Assembly (NCBI GenBank): GCA_016584305.1
Contig: JACEEZ010009408.1
Coordinates: 1-64,000 of the forward strand
Length of the DNA stretch: 64,000 nucleotides
DNA from: Chionoecetes opilio
Taxonomy: Eukaryota > Arthropoda > Malacostraca > Decapoda > Majidae
Reading direction: 5' to 3'
How positions within the stretch are numbered: position 1 is the first letter of the stretch; every line of letters starts with the position of its first letter. The notes under the pieces are model-generated. The model did no database searches. It was not told the origin of the DNA and worked only from the letters and a program-made list of their open reading frames with translations. Shown here piece after piece: positions 39,795 to 61,026 of the stretch. The translations under genes were made by a program, and so were the position numbers.

Positions 39795-40281
39795 GCTCCA
39801 TTGTCTGTGTGAGGGAGGGAGGGAGGGAGGCCCCGTCCTGCCCTCACCCCATGCCTCACTGCAGATTTTGTGCCTACATCAAGTTTTAAATATCACAGCT
39901 GTCTTTTGCGTTTGTGTGTACGTATTGGATGATAATTAATGTTTGTCATTATATTTTATGCAAGTTATGCTATGAGATGTGTTTTGGTCATAAGATAACC
40001 CTAAGCTAAGATTATATTTTCCATCTAATAGAGATTTTGGAATTACATATTGTCAAGTTTGGGAATGATGCACTTTTAGCTATGAGTAAAAAAAAAAAAT
40101 TAAATACTAGAGATTGATGTTTGTTGATGATTGAAGAAGTTTACAAAGGCAGAAGATTGCCTGATTATTGTGATGTATTTCATAATTAAAAATGGATGGA
40201 AGAAATATATTTTTAGAATGTATCTCTTAGAGAAGAATGTGAGACAGGCAGTGCCTTGTATCATAACAAATTGTTGAAGAT

Positions 40282-40287
40282 AATAAA
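40282..40287 (+). terminator. Poly-A signal AATAAA for H2A.X
   Basis: The first AATAAA after the H2A.X stop codon, 488 bases downstream, giving a 3' UTR of about 500 nt. No histone 3' stem-loop was noticed next to the stop codon. Confidence 0.6.
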
Positions 40288-40464
40288 TGTTCCCCTAACT
40301 GATAGATAAAAGATGTATTTTTACTTTGCTCATCTGAAAAGAAAAACTGGTCTAAGATTCAACTGAAATCTTTAACAAAGCAGGGGATATAACCACGTAG
40401 AGTGCTTATGCAACTACTTAACCGTATAATTACACACTATCTATCCATACATATGCTTGCCATA

Positions 40465-40528
40465 GTGCCTTATGACCTCTGATGTCTGGCACATTCACCT
40501 TTTTAGGCATTAAATCAATCAATCATAC
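40465..40528 (-). repeat. SINE-like unit, inverted
   Basis: AGTGCCTTATGACCTCTGAT then GGCACATTCACCTTTTTAGG and ATTAAATCAATCAATC. Confidence 0.8.
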
Positions 40529-40640
40529 ATATGCCCCTCTCTCCAACACATGGGGTAAATAATTGAATGGTATTACAATAGTTTACGCATTATGAAACAT
40601 TTTTGCATAAGCTTTAGATTTACAAAGATTGGTAGCTACA

Positions 40641-41099
40641 CTACCGTAGATAACAGTAAAGTCGCCAGGACAACTTTTTTTTTCAGTTTACAGACGTGTG
40701 GTGGCGTTAATACTTACATTTCTACATCCATGATTTCAGGAAAGTTAGAAGGGGCTATCTGGAGTGTCTGTCATATTATGGCTATAAATGAACAAATTAC
40801 AAAAATATCTACAAAGTGGCTATCAACAGTAGAGTCGCCATCTAATGTTTATTTACTGAGTGTCCTCCCGCTGTCGTCGTCGCCCGAAGAAAAAAAATGC
40901 ATACTGAAATTTGAAACAGTCTATACTTGCAGATACAAAGCATAAAACAATGCTGAAACGGTAGATTATACAGTCATGATATAAACTACTGTGTATTATC
41001 TTCAGTGGCATATAAAAATCAGTAGTAATGCTATAATTCGTAATATATGGCGCCTGGCGACATCACTGCAGGTGGCGACTTCACGGTTATCTACGGTAG
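40641..41099. mobile_element. Non-autonomous transposon with CTACCGTAGATAAC ends
   Basis: The left CTACCGTAGATAACAGTAAA then GTCGCCA pairs with the right TGGCGACTTCACGGTTATCT then ACGGTAG. The inner TA-C/G boundaries suggest a TA target. The interior shares ATTTCTACATCCATGATTTC with 23.1 kb. It lies between H2A.X and UBE2D. Confidence 0.75.
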
Positions 41100-41211
41100 C
41101 CAAAACTGACACCCATGGAATCCAGAAATCTCCCGCAACTCTACTATTCCTTATTTTTTATTTATGCTTATACCTTATACTCATCTTAGTCCTTATACTT
41201 ATTTTTATGCT

Positions 41212-41585
41212 TTGCCATAGTGCCATAATATTTATGACCTGATGTCTGGCATATTTTCTCTGGCATTAAATCAATCACTCCACTATTCCTGAAGTGCCAT
41301 ATGACCTCTGATGTCTGGCACATTCACCTTTTTGGGCATTAAATCAATCAATCAATCACTATTCCTGAAGTGCCATATGACCTCTGATGTCTGGCACATT
41401 AACCTTTTTTGGCATTAAATCAATCGATCACTATTCCTGAAGTGCCATATGACCTCTGATGTCTGGCACATTAACCTTTTTTAGCATTAAATCAATCAAT
41501 CACTATTCCTGAAGTGCCATATGACCTCTGATGTCTGGCACATTAACCTTTTTTAGCATTAAATCAATCAATCACTATTCCTGAA
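41212..41585 (-). repeat. Five tandem SINE-like units, period about 70 bp
   Basis: Units of CACTATTCCTGAAGTGCCAT then ATGACCTCTGATGTCTGGCA then CATTAACCTTTTTTAGCATT and AAATCAATCAAT. The later units are nearly identical, so the tandem growth is recent. Confidence 0.9.
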
Positions 41586-41805
41586 CAAGAAATAGGGAAC
41601 TTGTATGAAAATAAATCAATGAATCGTGGTAGTAAATCAAATCTGATCTATCAATCAATCAGTAGAAGTCATGATTATAGTTGGGTTTTTGACCTATTTG
41701 GGTTACTACTAAGTGGCTCATGGGAATAAAAATGTATAAGGTTAAGAGATATCAAGCTAACAAAAGATTCTTCTAAACAAGCATAGCATAAGCTTAACTC
41801 CAGGC

Positions 41806-41848
41806 AGTCTGGCACATTCACCTTTTTAGGCATTAAATCAATCAATTA
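41806..41848 (-). repeat. SINE-like fragment
   Basis: GTCTGGCACATTCACCTTTT then TAGGCATTAAATCAATCAAT. Confidence 0.7.
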
Positions 41849-41894
41849 ATTCCAGGCAAGATAGCTGCGAGTAGGGTCTCTTGATAAACATTAC

Positions 41895-41978
41895 AATGGT
41901 ATACTTATTATATACTTATTATTATACTTATTATATACTTATTATTATACTTATTATATACTTATTATTATACTTATT
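41895..41978. repeat. TATACTTATTAT microsatellite
   Basis: Alternating ATACTTATTATATACTTATT units, about 80 bases. Confidence 0.85.
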
Positions 41979-42414
41979 ATAAAGGTACTCTAGGTAGCTG
42001 CGAGGTTATCATACATAGCCTTGCATTATGTAGTTTTGAGTTTCCCGCGGTAGGGGTGACATTCTAGCCAAAAATTCGACATAGCCCACCAAAATATACC
42101 ACGTTAGTAATGACAAGAAATGGGTACATAAAGCTAGTATAGTAAAAATAGCATAGTTTGTATTCTAATAAGTTTTATAGTATGTCATCGTGAGTCATGT
42201 CAGGTATTTTTCATAGGAAATGATACCGTCAGCTGAGCCTGCAAGCACCCCACGTAAAGTAGTTCTCAGCGGTCATTATATCGCATTCAGAGGATATAAA
42301 GAGAGGTTATACAGTCTCTAATTGGATTAAAACATAGAATAACGTCATAGGTTTGTAGTAAAAGCAGTATTGAGGTAGTTGTAGTAGTATTGGGAAGGCT
42401 AAGTATTGTTCCGC

Positions 42415-42496
42415 CGTAAGGTCCGCCTCCACCACCACCATCTTGACCCAGGCAGCGAGGGAGGCAGGCGACGCACTCTTGCTCCTACACACAGCT
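42415..42496 (+). promoter_or_regulatory. UBE2D 5' UTR / promoter-proximal region
   Basis: A GC-rich leader directly before the start codon. It holds CCACCACCATCTTG (42436-42449), the inverse of CAAGATGGTGG, which resembles the YY1/Pho site of many housekeeping promoters. A weak TATA-like GGATATAAAG lies at 42293. The exact transcription start is not visible. Confidence 0.45.
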
Positions 42497-51707
<9,211 letters not shown>

Positions 51708-52678
51708 TCCCCTGGTGGCATAATAGTGGCAGAGTGCGCCCGTGCCCATCCCCCGCCACTGCCATAACCACCACCACCACCACTACCACAACCCTGACTG
51801 CTGCTGTTGCTGCTGCCATCTTTGCTAAAGTTTTCTTTTCATTCTGATGCTCATTATGTTGTGTTTATGACAATTTTCTTTGTCTTCTTTTTGTCTGGTG
51901 TGTAGACCACATTGTCACTGGTGGCCGGTGGTTATGCACCGGCACCTCCACCTCCACCTCCGGCCAGCAGCCTCAACCCTTTGGCGCAGAATAAGTTAAG
52001 GACTCGTCAGGGCCGGACTCCTCCTCATCCCTTAAAGTCAAGTGCCACTGCCACCAGCGGCTCCGGTTTATACCTAGATATAACGTGTACACAAAAAACA
52101 GTGTCACTTAATCCTATGATTGATGATTACGCTTGCATTCTTTATTATATTTCTTGGGTTCCTTTGCTAGTGCGTGGCCAGTCGACACAATCAGTGGGGG
52201 GGAGGGGATTACAAACAAAGCTACGGACTGGATCCTCAATAGCAGTTACTATTGTGAATTCTCCTTTTAGTTCACCAAAAGTAACTCTTATTTGTGTCCC
52301 AAGCCAGCCAGCTTTGTTCTCCGTGATTATGGAAACCTCCAACTATCTTCAGGTGTCGAGGAGTCAAGTGCATCTTCTTAGATTTGTGTAATATTTCAGT
52401 CTCTTCTCACCTTACCACATCTTGCCCACCACGTTCCAGCCTGTGTGATTCCCCATCACAGCATTAAGTGGAAAGTAAGCAACCATAACACATCACCTCA
52501 AATATCATCATAACTAGGCTATTGTTTAATATTCTCTTATAATGTCTATTACATGTCCCTCGCCATTGTATGGTCTTGAAATATATTTTAATTTGGAATA
52601 TTCCATGCTTTCTTTGTTTTATACCCGGCCATTGTTCATTGTTATTATAAAATCAGATTAGATATCTCAATTGAATAT

Positions 52679-53252
52679 AATAAATTTTCTTAAAGCAAAT
52701 GGCCCAAAATTAACCCCTTCCGCACGACCCTTTGGCTCTCCCTGAAGCCCCTAGTCGTCAGCCCCGCACAGCTGTGCCGCCCTAGGTGGCCGTGCCCCGC
52801 CCAGGCCACCCAGGGCCCGGCCGGTACGTTGCTATCGTGGGAGAGCCACAGGGTCTGCGGAACACTGCGTCACCGCCTGCCTGGCGTGGCGGTTCATCAG
52901 AGTGTTTGATGGTAAAATGCTTTCCCGTGGGAAGCAACAATCTTGAAATGCAAGGCTGTTTGGTTCTTAAGTGCAGTATTCTAAAATGAGATTTTTTCAA
53001 TACAATTTTGTCAATAAAGGTGTACAGAACAAGAGCTAGTTTTCCTTGCACCCGGATGTGTAATATTGGATTTTTGAAATGTATTCAGCAACTTTGACAT
53101 TTTTGTTACCCTGTTGGAATGATAGTATTTATTACTGTAGGTCCTTGTGTTAGGAAAAGTTTGTTTTGCCTCTGTGATGTGTGGGACTTGTAGAGGTTTT
53201 GTTTTATGAATATGTAAAAGCTTGACTAATAGACTGTACCATAGAGAATAAA
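52679..53252 (+). terminator. UBE2D 3' end: three candidate poly-A signals
   Basis: AATAAA at 52679-52684, 53013-53018 and 53247-53252. Which is used is unknown. The sequence from the stop codon at 51707 to here is AT-rich with no recognisable gene. Minus-strand AATAAA sites for FAM32A at 53273-53278 lie just beyond, so the two transcripts may end tail to tail. Confidence 0.5.
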
Positions 53253-53817
53253 CTGCTCTTTGTAAATCTTTTGTTTATTAATTTTTACTATAACAACAAG
53301 GAATGATTTTATAAATTATGTCCTTAAAAGTGGTTTTCCTGTGCTATCAAGCAGCTTGTGAGGTTGATGAACTAATTTAAATTATCAGTATTTTTTCCTT
53401 GAGTTACAAGACAATTATCAGGGTGAATATATTCTTATAACTACCTGTAACAAGTCTATCTGAGAGCTGCTGTACTATAGGATGAAGATGTCATATCACT
53501 TAACCTTTAATGTTTGCTTTTTTTGAAACAAAAGATCATAAGTTAGGTATGGAAGGTGAGGTAAAATGGTGGTTTTAAGTTACTTAAACTCTGATTACAA
53601 TACAAGAAACTGTTGTAAAGAAATATTTGTCCAACATTCGGCGCACTATATAATGGCAGATGGGCATTGCTTCTGATGTGAATTAATGGAACTGAAAATT
53701 ATCTTTATGCCTTATTTCATACTGAGGAAAAACATATTTGTATCCATAGTGGGTTGTCATAAAAGTATCTATACTACAATACAATATAGCTTTGCACAAA
53801 ACATTGGAGAAAATGCT

Positions 53818-56800
53818 TCACTTGGTCCAAGACACCTTGGGGATGTCAAAGTGTTCTGTGAGGGAGTCCAGGTGTCTGTTGAAGTCCTCAACTTTTTCTT
53901 TATGAGTCTTGCTTGCCTTCTTCAGGATTCTGTCAGCCTCCTGAAAGCATACAATTCAAGGGTAACTCTTCCTGTGTAGAGTGAAGGGAACTGAGAGATA
54001 GGTTGAACAGGGAGAAGTTAAGTTGATGTCCAGTACAAACATTGACTCAATAATAAAAATACGAAGCTTCAAACCATTTTTCTTTGTCTTTCCATAAATC
54101 GGCGTTCTGCCTCCGTGTAGTTGCGGAACATGCTGGCACTGGGCGCCTCTTTCTCCGGGGTGGAGCCGAGCGCGGTGTTGCGCCGCGTGCTGCCACCCAT
54201 CTCCTGATCTTTGGCTTTCTTCTTCTTCTTCCTAGTCAAGTAGTAAATGTGATGTGATGATAATTAACTTTATGAAAATTTCTAAACTAAACTTGCAGTA
54301 CATATTTCAATGGAATTTAACAAAATAACCAAGAATATTTAAATTCACTTCTGGTTATCACTTGACCTCAACTAGCTTGATCTGAGGCCTAATGAGTTAC
54401 CTTCAATCCTTATACTCAGTACACGTCCACACACTAGCAAGGCCTAGCTGGATTAGATATTAGGATATCAAGTCAACAGAACTGACATCCGTCTCGCCTA
54501 TGTAGTTATCTTGCCTATCACTGTAGTTAAGTGGCCCTCGCTCTGAACTTGTCACAAATTAACAGATCTTGGTGTTTATTGAGAAATTTTGTAGTAATTA
54601 GTAACATTTTTATTTAATTACAGACGACAAAAGAGAAGAATCAAGGAGCAATAATGCACTCCGATGTCACGGGATGTTTTTTTTTTTTTTTTAACGGGAT
54701 AGATGGAGATTGTAAATTGGCGTGACACTGGCTATTAGCTGGATGAAGGATGCGCTGAGTGCTAATTATGTCTATCATGCATAACAACATAAGAAAACAA
54801 GGAAGCTACAAGAGGCCGTGAGACCTACACGAGGTAGTTCCTGTTAGTTAACACTACCTACATCCACCTTTCATCCCCATCCATGAATTCATCCAGCCTC
54901 CCTTTAAAGCTCTCTAATGACTCTGCACTAACTACCTGTCTACTGAGTCCATTCCAATCATTTATGTAATGAAGGATGCAGTATGTATGTAGCTGTAATG
55001 TCAGTCACTAGAAAACGTCTGCCATTTATAAAAATTTGTATCACTATTATCATTGATTACAACAATTGTAACACCCACTTGTAATACTTTTAGCTAGTAA
55101 TATTCTGCACTCCCATACAAGCCGTGTGAACCTATTAATAGCTTAACATTATTGACAGCGTCCGGAAATTAGATCCACAACGATTGTATGTACATCAGCC
55201 TTTCTTAGAAGAGATAAACACGAGAAGACGCAACACAATAGTTGATAATATTGTGTTGACAGCCAGCCGTGATTGCCACTTAACCCAGTTGATCACCGAG
55301 GAAAGTATGACATACCCAGGAATGTGGAACAACCCCTTTTCAACATTGACGTCACCTGTATACAGCTGAGCGAGGTTCACAGACTTGGTTACGAGGACAG
55401 AACTACCCGGACCACGGCTGGTGCCAGACAGACATTCATGTCATTTCCTCAACTCACTGACTGCTCTACATTCTTGGCTGTATTAACACTAAGTAACACT
55501 CACTAAGTCAAACGGACTTGTAAAATAAACTGTACATAATTGTACTACGCTTTAAAGTAAGACCACGTCAAGTCTCTACAAACAGAGAGACTAACATTGG
55601 TGGCAGCGGTGGGATACGAACCCACGCCTCCGAAGAGACTAGTCACGTTAAACAATGATAATGAAGTTCAGGTTTGGACGGCTTAGCCAAGACTGTGACC
55701 AATCCATAAGTCTTGGAACCAGCAGGAGAAAGTGGTCATCCTCACCCCTTTCTGTCCTTGAAGGTTTTGTTGATATCGCCCTTACTCCTCTCTGTATAAG
55801 TGTGAAAGTGCTCTATAATCACCAAATTGTGGTTAATATCAAGAATAACGGCTCTTTCCACTGGCCTTACTACTCATGCTTTCTGTACAATTTCCACTTC
55901 GGTATGTAATATCTCTGCTATGTTGTGGCCTCCGTGGTGTAGTGGCTAGCGAGTCTAGCTACGAATCTGTGGGCCCTGGTTCGAATCTGGGACAGGACAG
56001 TCGGCGGCCAGCCTATCCACCTGTTCATCCTTCCTTTCGGGGTTGGTCAATAAAATGGGGTAAACTTCTAGTTCGACACCGTATTCACTTTGGTGGACGA
56101 AACTATTTTTTCTGGTGACTATTGATGTGTTTTGAATTAATCTGCTAACCGTTTCTGTCGCAAATCAGGGTTTTTTTTTTTTTTTTTTTGCGACAAAAAA
56201 TATTGAAAAACAAATTGAACCTAACCGAACCTATATCTATACTAAACTTTACCTAACCTATCCTATACCTAATCAAACCTGACCTTTACCTAACTAAAAT
56301 ATATAAATGAAATAGTGATTTGCGACAGAAACGGTTAGCAGATTCATTCAAAACGCATCATAAATCATCAGAAAAAAATAGTTTCGTCCACCAAAGTGAA
56401 TTCGGTGTCAAACTGGAATAATAATACCATTGGTATTATTTTACACTAGGACCGAAATTCCCTACACAATTGGGAGTTTGGTTTCTGTTTACCTTATTGG
56501 ATTCTAGGAAATATTCTCTCTGAGCTTGTCACAAATCATTACTTTTGGAGATAATGACTTGTTGTTTATAGGGAGGAGAGAGACAAGTGTTTACGTCCGC
56601 CACACTCTTCTTCCTCTTGTGACCTGCATCGCCTCTTGTTTTTCCCTTGCCGCGGACACTTTTTTAATGCAGATTTGTCTTTAGTTAGGAAGTTAAAGCG
56701 TGGGAATAGGTTGGTTAGGTTAGATTAGTGAGTCTAAAGGTGGGGTTAGGTTACTTTAATTTTCATATCTCATATAGTTACACTCCTTCCTATTAAAAAC

Positions 56801-59800
56801 GTCTTATATCTCCGAAAGTAGTGATTTGCGACGGAAGTTCATAGAGAAAATGTTTCTTAGAATCTATTAAGGTGAACAGAAACCACACACCCAATTGTGT
56901 AGGGAATTTCGGTCTTAGTGTAAGAATTTACCATACCATTATAACCAATAAAAATACCTACATCTGAAAAAACACTCATTTTAGGCAAGGAAAAACTAGT
57001 CAGTGTTTCAGAAAATGACCGCGCAGTCTTCGTCCATTTTTACCCTCACTTTATCTAGGGGTAAATTTCTAGTGTTTGCCCATACTCTCCCCCTTCCCCC
57101 AAACAAGCTTGGGGGCCTGTGGGAATGTGGGGTTTTTGGGTGGGGAGCAAAAATTGCGTCGCAAACACGTATTTGGTATTATTTTACGATGGCACCAAAC
57201 TTCCCTACACAATTAGAGAGAACTGCAACTCCGAAATGCCAGTGGTCGCTGGCAGTTTTAACTCACAATTTGGTGAAAAGTTGGTCAACTTGAAAGAAAA
57301 ATATGGGCTTATTCCACTGCACTTAAAACACACAAGTATAATATTAAGAACGATTTTCTTTTATATGTATATTGTATAGAAGCCTGATTCTGTAAAACAT
57401 TGTATATAACCAAATAACCAAGGAGGTTATAGTTGAGGAGGCGAGGTAAATGCTACTCTATGATATTATATAGTCAATAACGAATGTTTAGAAGTTATCT
57501 ATACCTAGGCAGTCATATTTTCCTGTTATTATTGTGTATCAATCAGATAGAAAGCCTAGAAGTGCAATGAGTCGACGCGTGAAGTGGCAATGTTTTGATT
57601 CAATCTTCCCGCCACAATCTCCCCGCCCACCACTCCCCGCCGCGGCATGTCGCCTCCACAATTATAACCTACATTGTCGCAGCAACAAGCCGATTTCGGC
57701 ATTCTTTATTCTTCGTTTTTCCAAGGCATTGCTTATTGTATTTTGACAAGCGTTTGCCAGACGCAGCAGTACTGTCTTAGAAAACAGTGTGAACATCGCC
57801 CAAATTTTACATGCCACAATATACATGTAAAAAATCTATTAAGCTTTGCTACTCGAGGCGAGTAATTTGCATTAAATTGCTATTATAGAACGTTCCATCG
57901 TAATGCATGTCATCCATATAATTAGTAGAACAAAAGAAGAACTATATTTTTTGGTATTCAGATGCGGTGCATCAATATTTATCGCGAAATTAATTTATGA
58001 AAAATATTAGTCGCGGAGCCAAAACACAGTAGACCAACCTTTGAGTTAAAACTGCCAGCGACCACTGGCATTTCTCGAGTTGCAGTTCTCTCTAATTGGG
58101 AGCATGGTTTTTGTTTACCTTATTGGATTCTAAGAGACATTTTCTCATTGAACTTTCCGTCACAAATCAATAGTTTCGGAGATATAGAACATTTTAGGTG
58201 GGGGGAGGAATATGTCTCCTTGTTTACAAAATGCCTCCCTCTTCCTCTTCTTGTGACCTGCATCGCTTTTGTTTGGTATTTTATTAAACTTTTTTATTAT
58301 TGCACCCAGTTAGGAGGTTAAAGGTTAGGTTAGGTTAGGTTAGGTTAGGTTAGGTTAGGTTAGGTTAGGTTAGGTTAGGTTAGGTAAGGTAAGGTAAGGT
58401 AAGGTAAGGTAAGGTAAGGTAAGGTAAGGTAAGGTTCAGGTTAGGTTAGGTAAGGTTAGGTAAGGTAGCCACGGGTGCGCCTCCGAAACAAAAGCAATGC
58501 AGGTCACAAGAATAGGAAGAGGGAGGCATTTTGTAAACAAGGAAACGTATTCTTCCTCCCACCTAAAATGTTCATATCTCCGAAACTATTGATTTGCGAC
58601 GGAAATCTCAACGAGAAAATGTCTCTTAGAATACAATAAGGTTAACAAAAACCATGCTCCCAATTGTGTAGGGAAGTTTGGTGCCATCGTAAAAATTTAC
58701 CACGTATTTTTGGATATATGAAGAAGCCAAAATACCCTAGATCTAGGGTAGTTTTCCTAGATCTAGGAAAATTTAAGGACCACTTTACACTAGGACCGAA
58801 ATTCCCTACACAATTGGGAGTTTGGTTTCTGTTTACCTTATTGGATTCTAGGAAACATTCTCTCTATGAGCTTCCGTCACAAATCATTACTTTTGGAGAT
58901 AATGACATGTTGTTTATAGGGAGGAGAGAGACAAGTGTTTACATCCGCCACACTCTTCTTCCTCTTGTTTTTCCCTTGCCGAGGACACTTTTTTTAATGC
59001 AGATTTGTCTTTAGTTAGGAGGTTAAAGCGTGGGAATAGGTTGGTTAGGTTAGATTAGTGAGTCTAAAGGTGGGGTTAGGTTAATTTAATTTTCATATCT
59101 GATATACATACACTCCTTCCTATTAAAAACGTCTTATATCTCCGAAAGTAGTGATTTGCGACGGAAGTTCATAGAGAAAATGTTTCTTAGAATCTATTAA
59201 GGTGAACAAAAACCACACACCCAATTGTGTAGGGAATTTCGGTTTTAGTGTAAAAATTTACCATACCATTATAACCAATAAAAATACCTCCATCTGAAAA
59301 AACACTCATTTTAGGCAAGGAAAAACTAGTCAGTGTTTCAGAAAATGACCGCGCAGTCCTCGTCCATTTTTACCCTCACTTTATCTAAGGGTAAATTTCT
59401 AGTGTTTGCCCATACTCTCCCCCTTCCCCCAAACAAGCTTGGGGGCCTGTGGGAATGTGGGGTTTTTGGGTGGGGAGCAAAAATTGCGTCGTAAACACGT
59501 ACTTGGTATTATTTTACGATGGCACCAAACTTCCCTACACAATTGGGAGCATGGTTTTTGTTTACCTTATTGGATTCTAAGAGACATTTTCTCATTGAGC
59601 TTTCCGTCGCAAATCAAAGTTTCGGAGATATAGAACATTTTAGGTGGGGGAGGAATATGTCTCCTTGTTTACAAAATGCCTCCCTCTTCCTCTTCTTGTG
59701 ACCTGCATCGCTTTGTTTGGTATTTTATTAAACTTTTTTATTATTGCACCCAGTTAGGAGGTTAAAGGTTAGGTAGGTTAGGTTAGGTTAGGTTAGGTTA

Positions 59801-60965
59801 GGTTAGGTTAGGTTAGGTTAGGTTAGGTTAGGTAGGTAAGGTAAGGTAAGGTAAGGTAAGGTAAGGTAAGGTAAGGTTCAGGTTAGGTTAGGTTAGGTTA
59901 GGTTAGGTTAGGTAAGGTAAGGTTAGGTAAGGTAGCCACGGGTGCGCCTCCGAAACAAAAGCAATGCAGGTCACAAGAATAGGAAGAGGGAGGCATTTTG
60001 TAAACAAGGAAACGTATTCTTCCTCCCACCTAAAATGTTCATATCTCCGAAACTATTGATTTGCGACGGAAATCTCAACGAGAAAATGTCTCTTAGAATA
60101 CAATAAGGTTAACAAAAACCATGCTCCCAATTGTGTAGGGAAGTTTGGTGCCATCGTAAAAATTTATCACGTATTTTTGGATATATGAAGAAGCCAAAAT
60201 ACCCTAGATCTAGGGTAGTTTTCCTAGATCTAGGAAAATTTAACCTAACCTCCTAGCGGGCGGGCTTCGTCCCCCTCGACCTACCGGTTATCTAACCGAA
60301 CCTAAGCAAATTTAACCTAACCTAGCGGGGGACTCTGCCCCCTTTGACTCCCGGTAACCTAACAAAATTTTACTTTACCTCTAAGTCGGAGCTCGACACT
60401 CTGGACTAGACGACGATGTCTCTGGAGTTAGAAGAAATCAAATAAATTTTCCCTAGATCTAGAGAATTTTTACAACACCCTAACTCAAAAACTATGTGGT
60501 TGCGATGCATATTTTGTACCCCAGCTAAATCACCAGGGTATTATTCTAGTGTTTGCCCATACTCCCCCTCCCACAAAACAAGCTTGGGGACCTGGGGGAA
60601 TGCGGGATATTTGGCTGGGGTACAAAATATGCGTCGCAACCACATAGTTTTTAGTTAGGGGGTGTTGAAAAATTCCCTAGATCCAGGGAAAATTAATTGG
60701 ATTTCTTCTGAGTCCAGAGACGTGTGAACCCGACGATCCTCACAGAATGCTGACCAAGTGTTGAGAATCCCCCCAACCCCTCGCTAGGAGGTTAGGTTAT
60801 ATTTGTTTCGGTTAGGTTTGGTTAGGTTAGCTTAAGTTAGATTTGGTCAGGTTAGGTTATCGGTGGGTCAAGCCCCGGTGTAATAATGGACGAGAGTTTC
60901 ACGGTCGTTTTCAGAGACACCAACTATTAATACCAACTACAATAGGTGCTTGTTTTATTTTGCGT

Positions 60966-61026
<61 letters not shown>

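Larger units (their letters stand above)
56440..58772. repeat. Tandem segmental duplication, copy 1 (with insertion)
   Basis: It runs from TTTTACACTAGGACCGAAAT to TAGATCTAGGAAAATTTA. Without the 879-bp insertion at 57215-58093 it is the same length and order as copy 2. It contains two palindromes: one at about 56446-56925 with a GGTTGGTTAGGTTAG loop, and one whose loop is a long TTAGG/TAAGG array. Confidence 0.9.

Noticed and set aside
51912..52391. A 159-residue proline-rich + strand frame after UBE2D
   Set aside because: It lies within the presumed UBE2D 3' UTR, has no recognisable domain and no splice signals; an open frame by chance is likelier.
55926..56000. A functional tRNA gene
   Set aside because: A and B boxes are present, but acceptor and anticodon stems do not pair well and a SINE body follows.
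58318..58480. TTAGG array as a chromosome end
   Set aside because: It is internal, mixed with TAAGG, lies in a palindrome loop and is flanked by gene introns.
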